This document shows, one piece after another, positions 1 to 9,268 of a stretch of 64,000 nucleotides of DNA. The translations under genes and the position numbers were made by a program. Origin of the DNA: Salegentibacter sp. Hel_I_6 (GTDB taxonomy: Bacteria; Bacteroidota; Bacteroidia; Flavobacteriales; Flavobacteriaceae); NCBI RefSeq assembly GCF_000745315.1, contig NZ_JQNQ01000001.1:1426001-1490000 (forward strand), written 5' to 3'. Position 1 is the stretch's first letter. Every line of letters starts with the position of its first letter. The notes beneath the pieces are model-generated. The model was not told the origin of the DNA, did no database searches, and was given only the letters and a program-made list of their open reading frames with translations.

Positions 1-72
1 GAGAGCTACAGGAAGTAACCACAAAAATCAGGATAAAAAACGATAAAAACCTTAATTTAACAGTATTCATAA

Positions 73-106
73 AAAAGCCTTTCCCTAAAGATAGGGAAAG
101 GCTTTT
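73..106. terminator. Bidirectional intrinsic terminator
   Basis: A perfect 15-base-pair inverted repeat (73-87 with 92-106) closes a 4-base loop. The stem ends are A/T tracts, so it looks like a terminator on either strand. It stands between whatever lies left of the window and the minus-strand arabinose operon. Confidence 0.8.
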
Positions 107-194
107 AAAAGTAAATTAAACTACTGACTTATAAATTTTCTCATCTCTTCCTGCCAGGCTTTTTACACCTCGCAGGTATATAATTACAAGAAAA

Positions 195-223
195 CCTACA
201 AGGTCAAAAAAAGACCTTACAGG
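195..223 (-). terminator. Terminator after the aldo/keto reductase gene
   Basis: On the minus strand CCTGTAAGGTC and GACCTTGTAGG pair around a 7-T loop, with two mismatches inside the stem, and TTTTC follows. It sits 8 bases after the stop codon of the last gene of the arabinose operon and is the likely operon end. Confidence 0.6.
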
Positions 224-231
224 AATAAAAA

Positions 232-1218
232 TTACCATCTGTGGTGAATATCCTGTTTTAGGTATTCATTATAGATCTTATTCATTTCTTTAATTTTTTC
301 GTTGCTTAGCTCGGGCCTATCATAGATAGATAAATTAGAAAGCAGTTGCTCTTCTTTTGAAGCTCCAGGGATCGTACAACTAACCTCAGGAAATTTAAGA
401 ATCCACTGCAGCGCAATTGGAGCAAGGTTTTGAACTTCAGGAAACAATTTTTTAAGTTTTTCTACCGCATTTAAACCACGATCGAAATCTATTCCAGAAA
501 AAGTTTCGCCTTTATCGAAAGCTTCTCCATTTCGATTAAAATTCCGGTGATCCTCTTTATCAAAACTGTCGCTTTTATCGAATTTTCCAGTTAATAAACC
601 ACTAGCAAGTGGAACGCGGGCAATAATCCCGATATTTTTCTTTTTAGCCTGTTCAAAGAAAAGTTCTGAAGGGCGCTGCCTGAATAAATTAAATATAATT
701 TGAACGGTTTCTACATTATCGTATTCAACGGCTTTTAAAGCCTCTTCCACTTTTTCAACACTAACACCAAAATGTAATATTTTTCCCTGATCTTTTAGTT
801 TTTGAAAAGTTTCAAAGATCTCGGGACGATAATAAACTTCGGTAGGTGGGCAATGTAATTGTATTAGATCCAGGGCTTCAAAACCTGTTCTTTTAAGGCT
901 TTCTTCTACATAAGCGGTAAGTGCTTCAGGCGTATAATTCTCTGCCGTATGCGGGTTGATTTGTCTTCCGCATTTGGTAGCGACAAAAACACGTTCAGAC
1001 CTTGAACGCACCACACGGCCTACAGCGGCTTCGCTTAAACCGGCTTCGTAAACATCGGCCGTATCAATAAAATTAATTCCTTTATCTATGGCGGTATTAA
1101 TGGTTTTTTCAGCAGTTTTATCACTAAAATCTGATCCCCACTTTCCACCTATTTGCCAGGTTCCGAGGGAAATCTCTGAAATTTCAAAACCTGTTTTTCC
1201 TAATTTTCTGTAATTCAT
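232..1218 (-). CDS. Aldo/keto reductase
   Basis: A cytoplasmic NADPH-dependent oxidoreductase of the aldo/keto reductase superfamily, 328 residues, the usual length for a single TIM barrel. The catalytic set is visible: Asp52 and Tyr57 in NFIDTADVY, Lys82 in VATKCG and His122 in IQLHCP. There is no signal peptide. It is the last gene of the minus-strand arabinose operon, 114 bases after the esterase gene. Reduction of a pentose or another carbonyl compound is possible, but the sequence does not fix a substrate. The start at 1218 is the only ATG that keeps the conserved N-terminal strand. Confidence 0.85.
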   Translation of the reverse strand: MNYRKLGKTGFEISEISLGTWQIGGKWGSDFSDKTAEKTINTAIDKGINFIDTADVYEAGLSEAAVGRVVRSRSERVFVATKCGRQINPHTAENYTPEALTAYVEESLKRTGFEALDLIQLHCPPTEVYYRPEIFETFQKLKDQGKILHFGVSVEKVEEALKAVEYDNVETVQIIFNLFRQRPSELFFEQAKKKNIGIIARVPLASGLLTGKFDKSDSFDKEDHRNFNRNGEAFDKGETFSGIDFDRGLNAVEKLKKLFPEVQNLAPIALQWILKFPEVSCTIPGASKEEQLLSNLSIYDRPELSNEKIKEMNKIYNEYLKQDIHHRW

Positions 1219-1332
1219 CTAATTTTTTTCTTTCTTTCCTTCTAAAGATAGCACCCGAAAGTAAAATTCCGGGCGTTATCTAATTTGTAAACTTAATAGC
1301 ATTATTGATTATGCCAATATCCTATGGCTAAA

Positions 1333-2280
1333 TTATTCCTGAGTTTCTGCTTTCAAAAATTTATTAACCTTCAACCAGTGAATAAAAGCATCAAACCAGC
1401 GGTTACTGGTACGGTCTGGATTTCCAAGTCCGAAACCATGGCCTCCGTTTTGATAAAGGTGAAACTCCACCGGTTTCCCGGCCTTATGCCATGACTCGAT
1501 TAAACCAAACTCACCGTGGAAGAGAAAATCATCGGCAGCAATAACATTGAACATAGGAGGAGCATCTTCTGGAACCTCTACTTCATTTAAACCTCCATAA
1601 ATTGGAGCTATAAATGCCAGATCCATGGTTTTGGAATTAAGTGTTGAATGCATGGTAAGACCGGCACCGGCCGAGAAGCCCATCATCCCTATATTATTTG
1701 TATCTACTCCCCATTCTTCAGCACGTTCAACAATCATCGCGTAAGCGGCTTCGGCATCCTCAAGCTGGTTAGAAAGGTTAGAACGCGGTCTTTCCGGGCG
1801 TGTTTCTGGCTCGTCATCTGAGGATTCAGACGGAGGAGTGACAGGTCTTTCCATGGACGCCCTAAAATCATCCAGCGATTCAGGAGTTGGGTGTAAACGA
1901 TATTTTAGCACAAAAGCGGTGATTCCCTGTTCTGCAAGCGCTTCGGCAACTTCCCAGCCTTCATTACCCAAAGAAAGCCACCTAAAGCCCCCACCGGGTG
2001 CCACAATTACGGTTGTTCCGTTGGCTTTTTCAGGATTGGGCAAAAATGGAGTAAGAGTCGCTTTGGTTATATTTCTCGCCATGGGGTCTCCCCACTGGCG
2101 AAACCAGGTTTCTGAAGCGGGTTGATCTTCAACCCCACCCGTTTCTAACGGAATAGCATTAGGTTCTTTAGGTGTTTCAAGAGGGTAGATTGTTCCGTCT
2201 TGCGCCATTCCCGATGCGGCAACGAAAAATAAAATCGACCAGATGGCAGACTTCACTAAGTTAATTGGTGTGTTAGACAT
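1333..2280 (-). CDS. Secreted alpha/beta-hydrolase, carbohydrate-esterase-like
   Basis: A 315-residue serine esterase with an N-terminal signal-like segment ending near Ala26, so probably periplasmic. An oxyanion-loop motif PGGG is at 95-98. The nucleophile Ser203 lies in GFSAG, Asp250 or Asp251 is the likely acid and His281 in GGHGFG the base. It resembles the acetyl-xylan/feruloyl esterase-like group of Bacteroidota. An acidic, proline-rich insert lies at about 145-170. It follows the symporter gene in the arabinose operon, which suggests removal of acetyl or feruloyl groups from arabinose-containing oligosaccharides. The substrate is inferred from context. Confidence 0.75.
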   Translation of the reverse strand: MSNTPINLVKSAIWSILFFVAASGMAQDGTIYPLETPKEPNAIPLETGGVEDQPASETWFRQWGDPMARNITKATLTPFLPNPEKANGTTVIVAPGGGFRWLSLGNEGWEVAEALAEQGITAFVLKYRLHPTPESLDDFRASMERPVTPPSESSDDEPETRPERPRSNLSNQLEDAEAAYAMIVERAEEWGVDTNNIGMMGFSAGAGLTMHSTLNSKTMDLAFIAPIYGGLNEVEVPEDAPPMFNVIAADDFLFHGEFGLIESWHKAGKPVEFHLYQNGGHGFGLGNPDRTSNRWFDAFIHWLKVNKFLKAETQE

Positions 2281-2436
2281 AATAAATTAGTTTTAAAGTT
2301 AGTAATTCAAAAAAATATAATTCACATTTTAAGGTTCACTTATTATTAATCGCTATCTCCAATACTTCCTGCTCAACATGGTCGATTTTAATCTATCTAT
2401 ATAAGTTCCATTTTAGGTCAATTATTTACTCAGCAA

Positions 2437-4056
2437 TTATCTTCCGTTAAAGAAAATCATCACTCCAATAACCAATACTACTACAAGAATAGAAACTACA
2501 ATATCAACCCAGTTATAGCTGTTTTTGTTGTTTTTCTTTTCTTCTTCAGAAATTGTCTGGAACGTAAGATTATCGGTTTTAATTTTTGAAGGAATACTGG
2601 TTAAGAAACTTACCACGGTAATTAGCACTACACAGAAAAGGAAGAACCAGGCCGCGAAAGTCAAAAAGTTAATATCTCCTACCAGGAATAAGAACCCGTC
2701 TGGATCTAAAGAGTCTTTAAATAATTCCAGAATAATCCTGAGAGCTCCTACAATAAATCCAACTACTAAAGTCACAAAAGCACCCTGTGCGTTTATACGC
2801 TTATAGAAAATACCCAGTAAGAATACAGCGGTAATTGGAGGTGCGATATATGATTGTACTTTCTGTAAATATTCATATAAAACTCCGGAAATATTCGCCA
2901 TAATCGGGATCCAAATAATTCCAATGATCACGATAATCACAGTTGCGATTTGCCCGGTTCTTACCAGTTTTTTCTCCTGGGTATTCGGTCTTAATTTCTT
3001 ATAAATATCTACCGTAAATAGTGTAGAGCAGGAATTAAAAACTGAAGCTAAAGAACTCATTAATGCCGCGAGTAATCCGGCAGCTACAAGTCCGCGTAAT
3101 CCGGAAGGTAACAAGTTACTCATCAAAACAGGAAAAGCTTCATCTGGGCTATCCCAATGCAATTCTCCACGCATCTTAAGCGTAAGGGCGATAATACCTG
3201 GGATTAAGAATAAGAACACCGGAAGTAATTTCAGCAAAGCGCCAAAAATAGTTCCTCGTCTTCCTTCTTTAATATTCTTTGCAGTAAGTGCACGTTGTAC
3301 AATATACTGGTCTGTACACCAATACCAAATACCTACAATTGTACTGGTAATTAAAAGGGACGGCCAGGGAAAATCGGGATCTGAAGCAGAGCGCCACATA
3401 TTAAGATATTCAGGCGTTACGGTTTCTTTCATACTTGCCCAACCTCCTACTTCACCTAAGCCGATAAACGTAAGGGCGGCAGCACCAAGCACAAGAATAA
3501 TAGCTTGCAGGGTTTCCGTATAAACAACTGCTCGCATTCCGCCTAGAACCGTATAAATACCGGTTAAAATTACTGTAGAAAGTGCACCGGTCCAGAAATT
3601 GATTCCGAGTAAAGCAGAAACCACAATACCTCCCGCATAAATTGTTACCGAGATTTTTGTAAGTACATAGGCGATTATAGAAAATACAGATAACACCCAT
3701 CTTGACCTGGCATCAAATCGTTTTTCGAGAAATTCGGGCATTGTAAAAACGCCACTCCTGGCGTAAAATGGTAAAAATACCCAGCCAAGAATAAGCACTA
3801 CCCAGGCCTGTATTTCATAAATAAGCATTGGTAATTTATCCCCCGCCCCTGCTCCGGCCAAACCAACCACGTGTTCTGACCCGATATTGGATGCAAAAAT
3901 TGATGCTCCAACAACAAACCATCCCACATTTCTACCGGCCAGAAAATAATCTTCGGTATTAGACTGTTTTTTTCTAATTACCCAAACAACAATACCTGCT
4001 AAAATTAGAAAGTAACCGGCAATCGCAATCCAGTCATAAATATCTAATGCTTTCAT
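2437..4056 (-). CDS. Sodium/solute symporter (SSS family), probable pentose transporter
   Basis: A 539-residue inner-membrane protein with about 14 hydrophobic segments and the SSS family layout: the first helix at about 10-27, the motif GRNVGWFVVGAS at 41-52 and a polar C-terminal loop before a final helix. It starts 4 bases after the aldose 1-epimerase gene and belongs to the arabinose operon, so sodium-coupled uptake of arabinose, or of another sugar released from arabinoxylan, is the natural reading. The family also carries glucose, galactose, sialic acid and many other solutes, so specificity rests on context. Confidence 0.85.
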   Translation of the reverse strand: MKALDIYDWIAIAGYFLILAGIVVWVIRKKQSNTEDYFLAGRNVGWFVVGASIFASNIGSEHVVGLAGAGAGDKLPMLIYEIQAWVVLILGWVFLPFYARSGVFTMPEFLEKRFDARSRWVLSVFSIIAYVLTKISVTIYAGGIVVSALLGINFWTGALSTVILTGIYTVLGGMRAVVYTETLQAIILVLGAAALTFIGLGEVGGWASMKETVTPEYLNMWRSASDPDFPWPSLLITSTIVGIWYWCTDQYIVQRALTAKNIKEGRRGTIFGALLKLLPVFLFLIPGIIALTLKMRGELHWDSPDEAFPVLMSNLLPSGLRGLVAAGLLAALMSSLASVFNSCSTLFTVDIYKKLRPNTQEKKLVRTGQIATVIIVIIGIIWIPIMANISGVLYEYLQKVQSYIAPPITAVFLLGIFYKRINAQGAFVTLVVGFIVGALRIILELFKDSLDPDGFLFLVGDINFLTFAAWFFLFCVVLITVVSFLTSIPSKIKTDNLTFQTISEEEKKNNKNSYNWVDIVVSILVVVLVIGVMIFFNGR

Positions 4057-4060
4057 AAAC

Positions 4061-5245
4061 TTATTTTACTGAAAATTTAAAACTGGTTTTTGAAGAATAA
4101 GTCTCTCCCGGCTCCAATACAACAGAAGGAAAACCTTCCTGATTTGGAGAATCTGGGTAATGCTGTGTTTCAAGGCAAAAGCCACTTCTATGACCGTAAT
4201 TTCCTTCGCCATCTGCCTGCGGAAGTGTCCCGTCTAGAAAATTCCCAGAATAAAACTGAATTCCCGGCTCATTGGTGTGAACCTCCAGCATTCTACCACT
4301 TTCTTCGTGATAAGCTGAAGCAGCAAAGCGCATCCCGCTATCCTGTTCGTTAAGTACCCAATTGTGGTCGTAACCTTTACCACGTTCCAGTTGTTCGTTT
4401 TTTTCTTCAATATGCTGTTCCACAGTTTTCGCTTCGCGGAAATCAAAAGGAGTTCCTGCCACATCCTTTAGTTCGCCCGTAGGGATTAAAGTCTCGTTTA
4501 CTGGTAAAAATTTATCGGCATTTATTTCAATTTTATGATCTAAAATAGTTTCAGAAAAATCTCCTGAAAGGTTAAAATAAGCGTGCTGGGTTAAATTCAA
4601 TACTGTTTTCTTATCGGTTGTAGCATTATAATCAACTTCCAGGGCATTATCCTCAGTTAAAGTGTAAACCACCGTAGTTTCCAGGGTTCCAGGATAACCT
4701 TCTTCCATATCTTCACTAATATAAGAAAGGGTTAGGGAATTTGTACTGGCATCATCAACAGTCCAAACCACTTTATCAAAACCTTTTTCCCCACCGTGCA
4801 AATGGTTCTGCCCATCATTTTGAGCCAAAGTATACTCTTCACCGTCTAAGGTGAATTTTCCGTTTGCAATTCGATTTCCAAAACGGCCAATTAAAGCTCC
4901 AAAAAACGGATTGTCTTTGGTGTATTGTTCTAAAGAATCAAATCCTAAAACTACATTCTCAAATTCGTCGTTCTTATTGGGAGCTTTTAAAGAAGTAATT
5001 CTGCCACCATAGGTGATTATTTTCACTTCCATTCCATTTTCGTTGGTAAGCGTATATTGCGCTACTTTTTCACCATCAGAAGTGGTACCGTAGTCTTCTT
5101 TTTGCATTTCCGTTTTTTGGCTTTTTTCGGTATTCATTTTATTTGCTTTAGTTTCAGCTTCCTGGTCGCTATTTTTACACTGAATAAAAAACAAGGACAG
5201 AAAAACTATCCCGAAGCCGAAAAGATTATTTGTTGAAATTTTCAT
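4061..5245 (-). CDS. galM: Aldose 1-epimerase (mutarotase), lipoprotein
   Basis: Interconverts the alpha and beta anomers of free aldoses. The protein has 394 residues and a lipobox ending at Cys23 (FFIQC), so it is probably a membrane-anchored periplasmic enzyme rather than the usual cytoplasmic GalM. Family motifs are present: NRIANGKF, NHLHGG, LTQHAYFNLSG with the catalytic His, and FCLETQHYPDSP with the catalytic Glu. It lies between araA and the symporter, 4 bases from the latter. Periplasmic mutarotation could supply the anomer that the transporter or isomerase prefers; that role is inferred. Confidence 0.9.
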   Translation of the reverse strand: MKISTNNLFGFGIVFLSLFFIQCKNSDQEAETKANKMNTEKSQKTEMQKEDYGTTSDGEKVAQYTLTNENGMEVKIITYGGRITSLKAPNKNDEFENVVLGFDSLEQYTKDNPFFGALIGRFGNRIANGKFTLDGEEYTLAQNDGQNHLHGGEKGFDKVVWTVDDASTNSLTLSYISEDMEEGYPGTLETTVVYTLTEDNALEVDYNATTDKKTVLNLTQHAYFNLSGDFSETILDHKIEINADKFLPVNETLIPTGELKDVAGTPFDFREAKTVEQHIEEKNEQLERGKGYDHNWVLNEQDSGMRFAASAYHEESGRMLEVHTNEPGIQFYSGNFLDGTLPQADGEGNYGHRSGFCLETQHYPDSPNQEGFPSVVLEPGETYSSKTSFKFSVK

Positions 5246-5268
5246 AATTAGATACGTTAGGTTAGAAA

Positions 5269-6777
5269 TTACATTCCGTGTTGAAACATATGGTAATAAG
5301 CCTCATTAGCGTTTATTTTATCCTTGAATTCCCTAATACTGGTTTTGTCATCAATAACCAGTAGTTCAATCCCGGCGATATCGGCAAAGTCTTCTAAGAA
5401 TTCAGTGGTTAATGCCTGGGTGTAAACCGTATGATGCGCTCCTCCGGCTAAAATCCAGGAGGTAGCGGCAACTTCAAGGTTGGGTTTTGCATCCCATAAT
5501 ACACGTGCTACCGGTAAGTTTGGTAAATCGGCTTCCGGTGCAACTGCTTCCACTTCGTTTACAATTAACCTAAACCTGTTGCCCATATCTATTAACGATG
5601 CATTTAAAGCATCGCCCTTTGGAGCGTTGAAAACCAATCTCACGGGGTCTTCTTTTCCCCCAATTCCAAGCGGATGAACTTCACAGGTTGGCTTAGCATC
5701 AGCAATTGAAGGACAAATTTCCAACATATGCGAGCCTAAAACATAAGATTTTTGTGGGGTGAAATGATAGGTATAATCTTCCATAAAAGAAGTTCCTTCT
5801 TCTAATCCCACTGCCATAACCTTCATTGCTCTTAGTAATGCCGCGGTTTTCCAATCGCCTTCTGCGCCAAAACCGTAGCCATCTGCCATTAGCCTTTGTA
5901 CGGCAATACCAGGAAGTTGTTTTAGCTTTCCAAGGTTTTCAAAAGTATCGGTAAAAGCTTTAAAACCACCTTCGTCTAAAAATGATCTTAATCCTAATTC
6001 AATTTTAGCTGCATCAACCAAAGAATCTCTTTGTGAACCACCCTCTTTCAGGTCTTCGCTTAAGTTATAATCAGTATCGTATTTCTTTAGTAATTCATTT
6101 ATTTTCTCTTCGGAAACTTGATCAATATGGGCAACTACTTCTGAAGAATCATAACCGTTTACGGCCATTCCAAATTTCATTTCCGCAGCGACTTTATCAC
6201 CTTCGGTAACGGCTACATTACGCATATTATCACCAATACGAGCAACCTTTAAGTGCTGAAGCTCGTCCCAACCTAAAACCACTCGAGACCAAATCCCTAG
6301 TTTTTGCTGAACGCGATCGGTCTTCCAATGGCCAACAATTACTTTACGCTTTTTGCGCATTCTACTCATCATAAAACCAAATTCCCTATCGCCGTGGGCA
6401 GATTGGTGAAGATTCATATAATCCATATCAATTTTACCCCATGGAATTTCAGCATTAAATTGTGTATGTAAATGGCAAAGTGGTTTTTTAAGTAAGCTTA
6501 GGCCTTTAATCCACATTTTAGCCGGAGAAAAGGTATGCATCCAGGCTACGATTCCAATACAATTTTTATTGGCATTGGCGTCCTGACAAATATCAGTGAT
6601 CTCATCGGCGGTTTTAACAGTATCTTTCCATACTATTTTCAGCGGAAGATGTTTCGATTCGTTAAGGCCGTTTACAATTGCTTTTGAATCTGCTGCAACC
6701 TGGTTTAAAGTTTCATCTCCGTATAAATGCTGGCTACCAGTGACGAACCAGATTTCTTTTGTTTCTATATTGATCAT
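5269..6777 (-). CDS. araA: L-arabinose isomerase
   Basis: Converts L-arabinose to L-ribulose in the cytoplasm. At 502 residues it has the full family length. N-terminal EIWFVTGSQHLYG is the family hallmark, and the metal-site regions GFGAEGDWKTAA, EDYTYHF, GSHMLE and GGAHHTVYT are intact. It is in one operon with araD and araB. A terminator-like hairpin lies in the 74-base gap to araD upstream, which could lower araA expression relative to the upstream genes. Confidence 0.97.
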   Translation of the reverse strand: MINIETKEIWFVTGSQHLYGDETLNQVAADSKAIVNGLNESKHLPLKIVWKDTVKTADEITDICQDANANKNCIGIVAWMHTFSPAKMWIKGLSLLKKPLCHLHTQFNAEIPWGKIDMDYMNLHQSAHGDREFGFMMSRMRKKRKVIVGHWKTDRVQQKLGIWSRVVLGWDELQHLKVARIGDNMRNVAVTEGDKVAAEMKFGMAVNGYDSSEVVAHIDQVSEEKINELLKKYDTDYNLSEDLKEGGSQRDSLVDAAKIELGLRSFLDEGGFKAFTDTFENLGKLKQLPGIAVQRLMADGYGFGAEGDWKTAALLRAMKVMAVGLEEGTSFMEDYTYHFTPQKSYVLGSHMLEICPSIADAKPTCEVHPLGIGGKEDPVRLVFNAPKGDALNASLIDMGNRFRLIVNEVEAVAPEADLPNLPVARVLWDAKPNLEVAATSWILAGGAHHTVYTQALTTEFLEDFADIAGIELLVIDDKTSIREFKDKINANEAYYHMFQHGM

Positions 6778-6808
6778 TTGATTTCAGAATTATTTAGATT
6801 TTTAAAAA

Positions 6809-6835
6809 CCTCACAGGTTTTTTAATCCTGTGAGG
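6809..6835 (-). terminator. Intra-operon terminator-like hairpin between araD and araA
   Basis: On the minus strand a perfect 9-base stem, CCTCACAGG with CCTGTGAGG, closes a 9-base loop and is followed by TTTTTAAAAA. It sits between two genes that must act together, so it is probably a partial terminator, an mRNA-processing or stability signal, or a copy of a flavobacterial intergenic repeat. Confidence 0.6.
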
Positions 6836-6851
6836 CGAATTGGGATAGCTA

Positions 6852-7556
6852 TTATTTCTGACCGTAATAGGCATTTTTGCCGTGCTTACGTTCGTAATGT
6901 TTTTTGATTAAGGAATCCTTCATTCTTGTCGCTTCCGGATTAATTTGCTTGGTAAGCAATGCCATCTTAGCTACCTCTTCCAAAACCTTACTATTGTAAA
7001 CCGCTTTAGCTGCATTTTTTCCCCAGGTAAAGGGACCGTGATTACCAATTAACACCATAGGTACTTCCTCATAAGAAAGATTTTTATCTTTAAAACAATC
7101 CAAAATCTGGATGCCGGTATTATGTTCGTAATTCCCTTCTATTAGTTCATCACGCATTGGCGGCGCACAAGGAATATCAGCGGTAAGATGATCGGCGTGT
7201 GTGGTTCCAAAAATAGGAATATCTAATTGCGACTGAGCCCATGCTACGGAATATGTTGCGTGAGTATGGGCAATCCCACCAATGTTTTCCCAGTTTTTAT
7301 AAAGAAAAGCGTGGGTTTTAGTGTCAGAAGAAGGCCGCATTTCGCCTTCAATCACATTATTTTCAAAATCCAGGATTACAATGTCTTCCGGTTTTAGTTC
7401 TTCATAGGGAACACCACTGGGCTTTATGGCAAAAACCTTTTTTTCACGATCTACAGCACTTACGTTTCCGAAAGTGTAGATCACCAGGTTTAAGGCATCA
7501 AGTTCCATATTGGCCTCGTAACATTCCTGTTTTAATGCTTTGTAACTAGAGCTCAT
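6852..7556 (-). CDS. araD: L-ribulose-5-phosphate 4-epimerase
   Basis: Converts L-ribulose 5-phosphate to D-xylulose 5-phosphate, the point where arabinose and xylose catabolism meet. It has 234 residues of the class II aldolase/epimerase fold. Zinc ligands are visible as His97 and His99 (AHTHATYS) and His173 (GNHGPFTWG); Asp78 in RPSSDT fits the catalytic acid. Its start overlaps the araB stop by 11 bases, so translation of the two is probably coupled. Confidence 0.96.
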   Translation of the reverse strand: MSSSYKALKQECYEANMELDALNLVIYTFGNVSAVDREKKVFAIKPSGVPYEELKPEDIVILDFENNVIEGEMRPSSDTKTHAFLYKNWENIGGIAHTHATYSVAWAQSQLDIPIFGTTHADHLTADIPCAPPMRDELIEGNYEHNTGIQILDCFKDKNLSYEEVPMVLIGNHGPFTWGKNAAKAVYNSKVLEEVAKMALLTKQINPEATRMKDSLIKKHYERKHGKNAYYGQK

Positions 7557-9237
7557 TTACAGTAGATTTTCGGTTTATATTAGTTTCAACAAAAGCGCCC
7601 AATTCTCTATACTCTTCCATTAAAGTGGCATAGGTTTCCAGAGCTTCTGCTTCGGGGTGGTATTCTGCTTCAAAATCGCTACCCAGTTTTTTACTGGCCT
7701 CGATCACATTTGGATAGATACCGGCAGCAACGGCAGCATAAACTGCAGCGCCAAGCGCGGGAGCCTCATCTGAAGAAGCTACTTTTATAGGCATATTAAG
7801 CACATTGGCCAGGGTTTGCATAATAAACGGAGATTTTCTGGCAACGCCTCCAATCCCAATCACACTATTAATCTTCACTCCTTCTTTTTCAAAACGATCT
7901 ACAATTTGTTTTGAACCAAAGCAAATCGCATTGATAAGCGCTTTAAAAATATGTGGTGCTTTTGAACCAAGAGATAGTTTGGTGATTGCACTTTTTAATT
8001 CCTGGTTCGCATCCGGAGTTCTTCTGCCATTAATCCAGTCTAAAGCAATTGGAATACTTTCTGAAAGCGGAATTGCTTCAGCAGCTTCACTAAGTTTTTT
8101 AATAAAGTCTTTTTCAAATTCAGCTCTAAGCTTTTCTTTTTGTTCTTCGGAAATACTATCAGAATTTAAAATAATATTTTCCATCGGCCAGGAAAGCACA
8201 TCTTTGAACCAGGCCAAAACATCTCCAAAAGCCGATTGTCCCGCTTCTAAACCGATCATCTTTGGAATTACCGACCCATCTACCTGTCCACAGATTCCGC
8301 GAACGGTTTTATCACCAACATTTTCCTGTTCTGAAACGATAATATCGCAGGTTGAAGTTCCCATAACGCGAACTAAAGTATGTTTATCGATTTTTGCACC
8401 TACCGCGCCCGAGTGGGCATCAAAGGTTCCAACAGCGATCACACAATCGGTAGAAAGACCTAGTTTTTCAGCCCACGCTGCGCTTAAGTTCCCAGCAACT
8501 TCATCTGAAGTATAAGTTTCTGTATATAATCTATCACGCAGTCCACCTAAAGATGGATCCAGTTGATTGAGGAAAGCTTCAGAGGGAAGTCCGCCCCAGC
8601 TTTCGTGCCACATCGCTTTGTGACCGGCGGCGCAACGGCTTCGTTTAAAAGAAGCTAAATCCTGATTTTCAATAAGCATAAACGTCATAAGATCGCAATG
8701 CTCCATCCAGGAATATGCGGCATTTTTTACAGCTTCATCCTCACGAACTACGTGAGCGATCTTTGCCCAAAACCATTCGGAAGAATAAATTCCACCTTCA
8801 TATTTGGTATAATCTTCCCCGGCCCAATTTCTGGCCAATTCATTAATTTCGTTGGCTTCATCAATTGCGGTGTGGTCTTTCCAAAGCACCATCATCGCGT
8901 TTGGGTTTTCCTTGAAACCTTCTTCAAAGGCCAAGGGCGTACCTGCTTTGGTAACCGCAATTGGGGAAGAACCGGTGGTGTCTATGCAAATTCCTTTTAC
9001 AAGCGCACCATCAATCTTAGTTTTGGTTAAAACACCTTTTATGGTTTTCTCTAATCCTTCAATATGATCTGCCGGATGTTGGCGAAACTGGTTGATTGCT
9101 GCATTACAATATTTTTTATCACGCCATTGCGGATAATAAAATGTATCGGTGGCCAATTCTTCTCCACTCCCTGTATCTACAAGTACCGCCCGAACAGAGT
9201 CGGTACCGTAATCCAGGCCTATAACGTAGTTCTTCAT
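7546..9237 (-). CDS. araB: Ribulokinase
   Basis: Phosphorylates L-ribulose with ATP. It is a 563-residue FGGY-family sugar kinase with the phosphate-binding motif DYGTDSVRAV near the N-terminus, the ribulokinase signature CIDTTGSSP, and a C-terminal domain with GIGGVARKSP and DEAPALGAA. It lies between the GH127 gene (31 bases away) and araD (overlapping). Length and motifs separate it from the xylulokinase encoded at 52308. Confidence 0.96.
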   Translation of the reverse strand: MKNYVIGLDYGTDSVRAVLVDTGSGEELATDTFYYPQWRDKKYCNAAINQFRQHPADHIEGLEKTIKGVLTKTKIDGALVKGICIDTTGSSPIAVTKAGTPLAFEEGFKENPNAMMVLWKDHTAIDEANEINELARNWAGEDYTKYEGGIYSSEWFWAKIAHVVREDEAVKNAAYSWMEHCDLMTFMLIENQDLASFKRSRCAAGHKAMWHESWGGLPSEAFLNQLDPSLGGLRDRLYTETYTSDEVAGNLSAAWAEKLGLSTDCVIAVGTFDAHSGAVGAKIDKHTLVRVMGTSTCDIIVSEQENVGDKTVRGICGQVDGSVIPKMIGLEAGQSAFGDVLAWFKDVLSWPMENIILNSDSISEEQKEKLRAEFEKDFIKKLSEAAEAIPLSESIPIALDWINGRRTPDANQELKSAITKLSLGSKAPHIFKALINAICFGSKQIVDRFEKEGVKINSVIGIGGVARKSPFIMQTLANVLNMPIKVASSDEAPALGAAVYAAVAAGIYPNVIEASKKLGSDFEAEYHPEAEALETYATLMEEYRELGAFVETNINRKSTVNEL

Positions 9238-9268
9238 TATTGGTATGCTATTTAAATCTTTTTTATTG

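Noticed and set aside
1230..1310. An imperfect hairpin (AGATA, CCCG arms) between the esterase and reductase genes
   Set aside because: The stem has a three-base internal mismatch and no T run, so it is not supported as a terminator.
7805..8515. A 236-codon open frame on the plus strand inside araB
   Set aside because: It is the antisense shadow of a highly conserved kinase gene, has low-complexity Ser/Phe-rich composition and no family motif.
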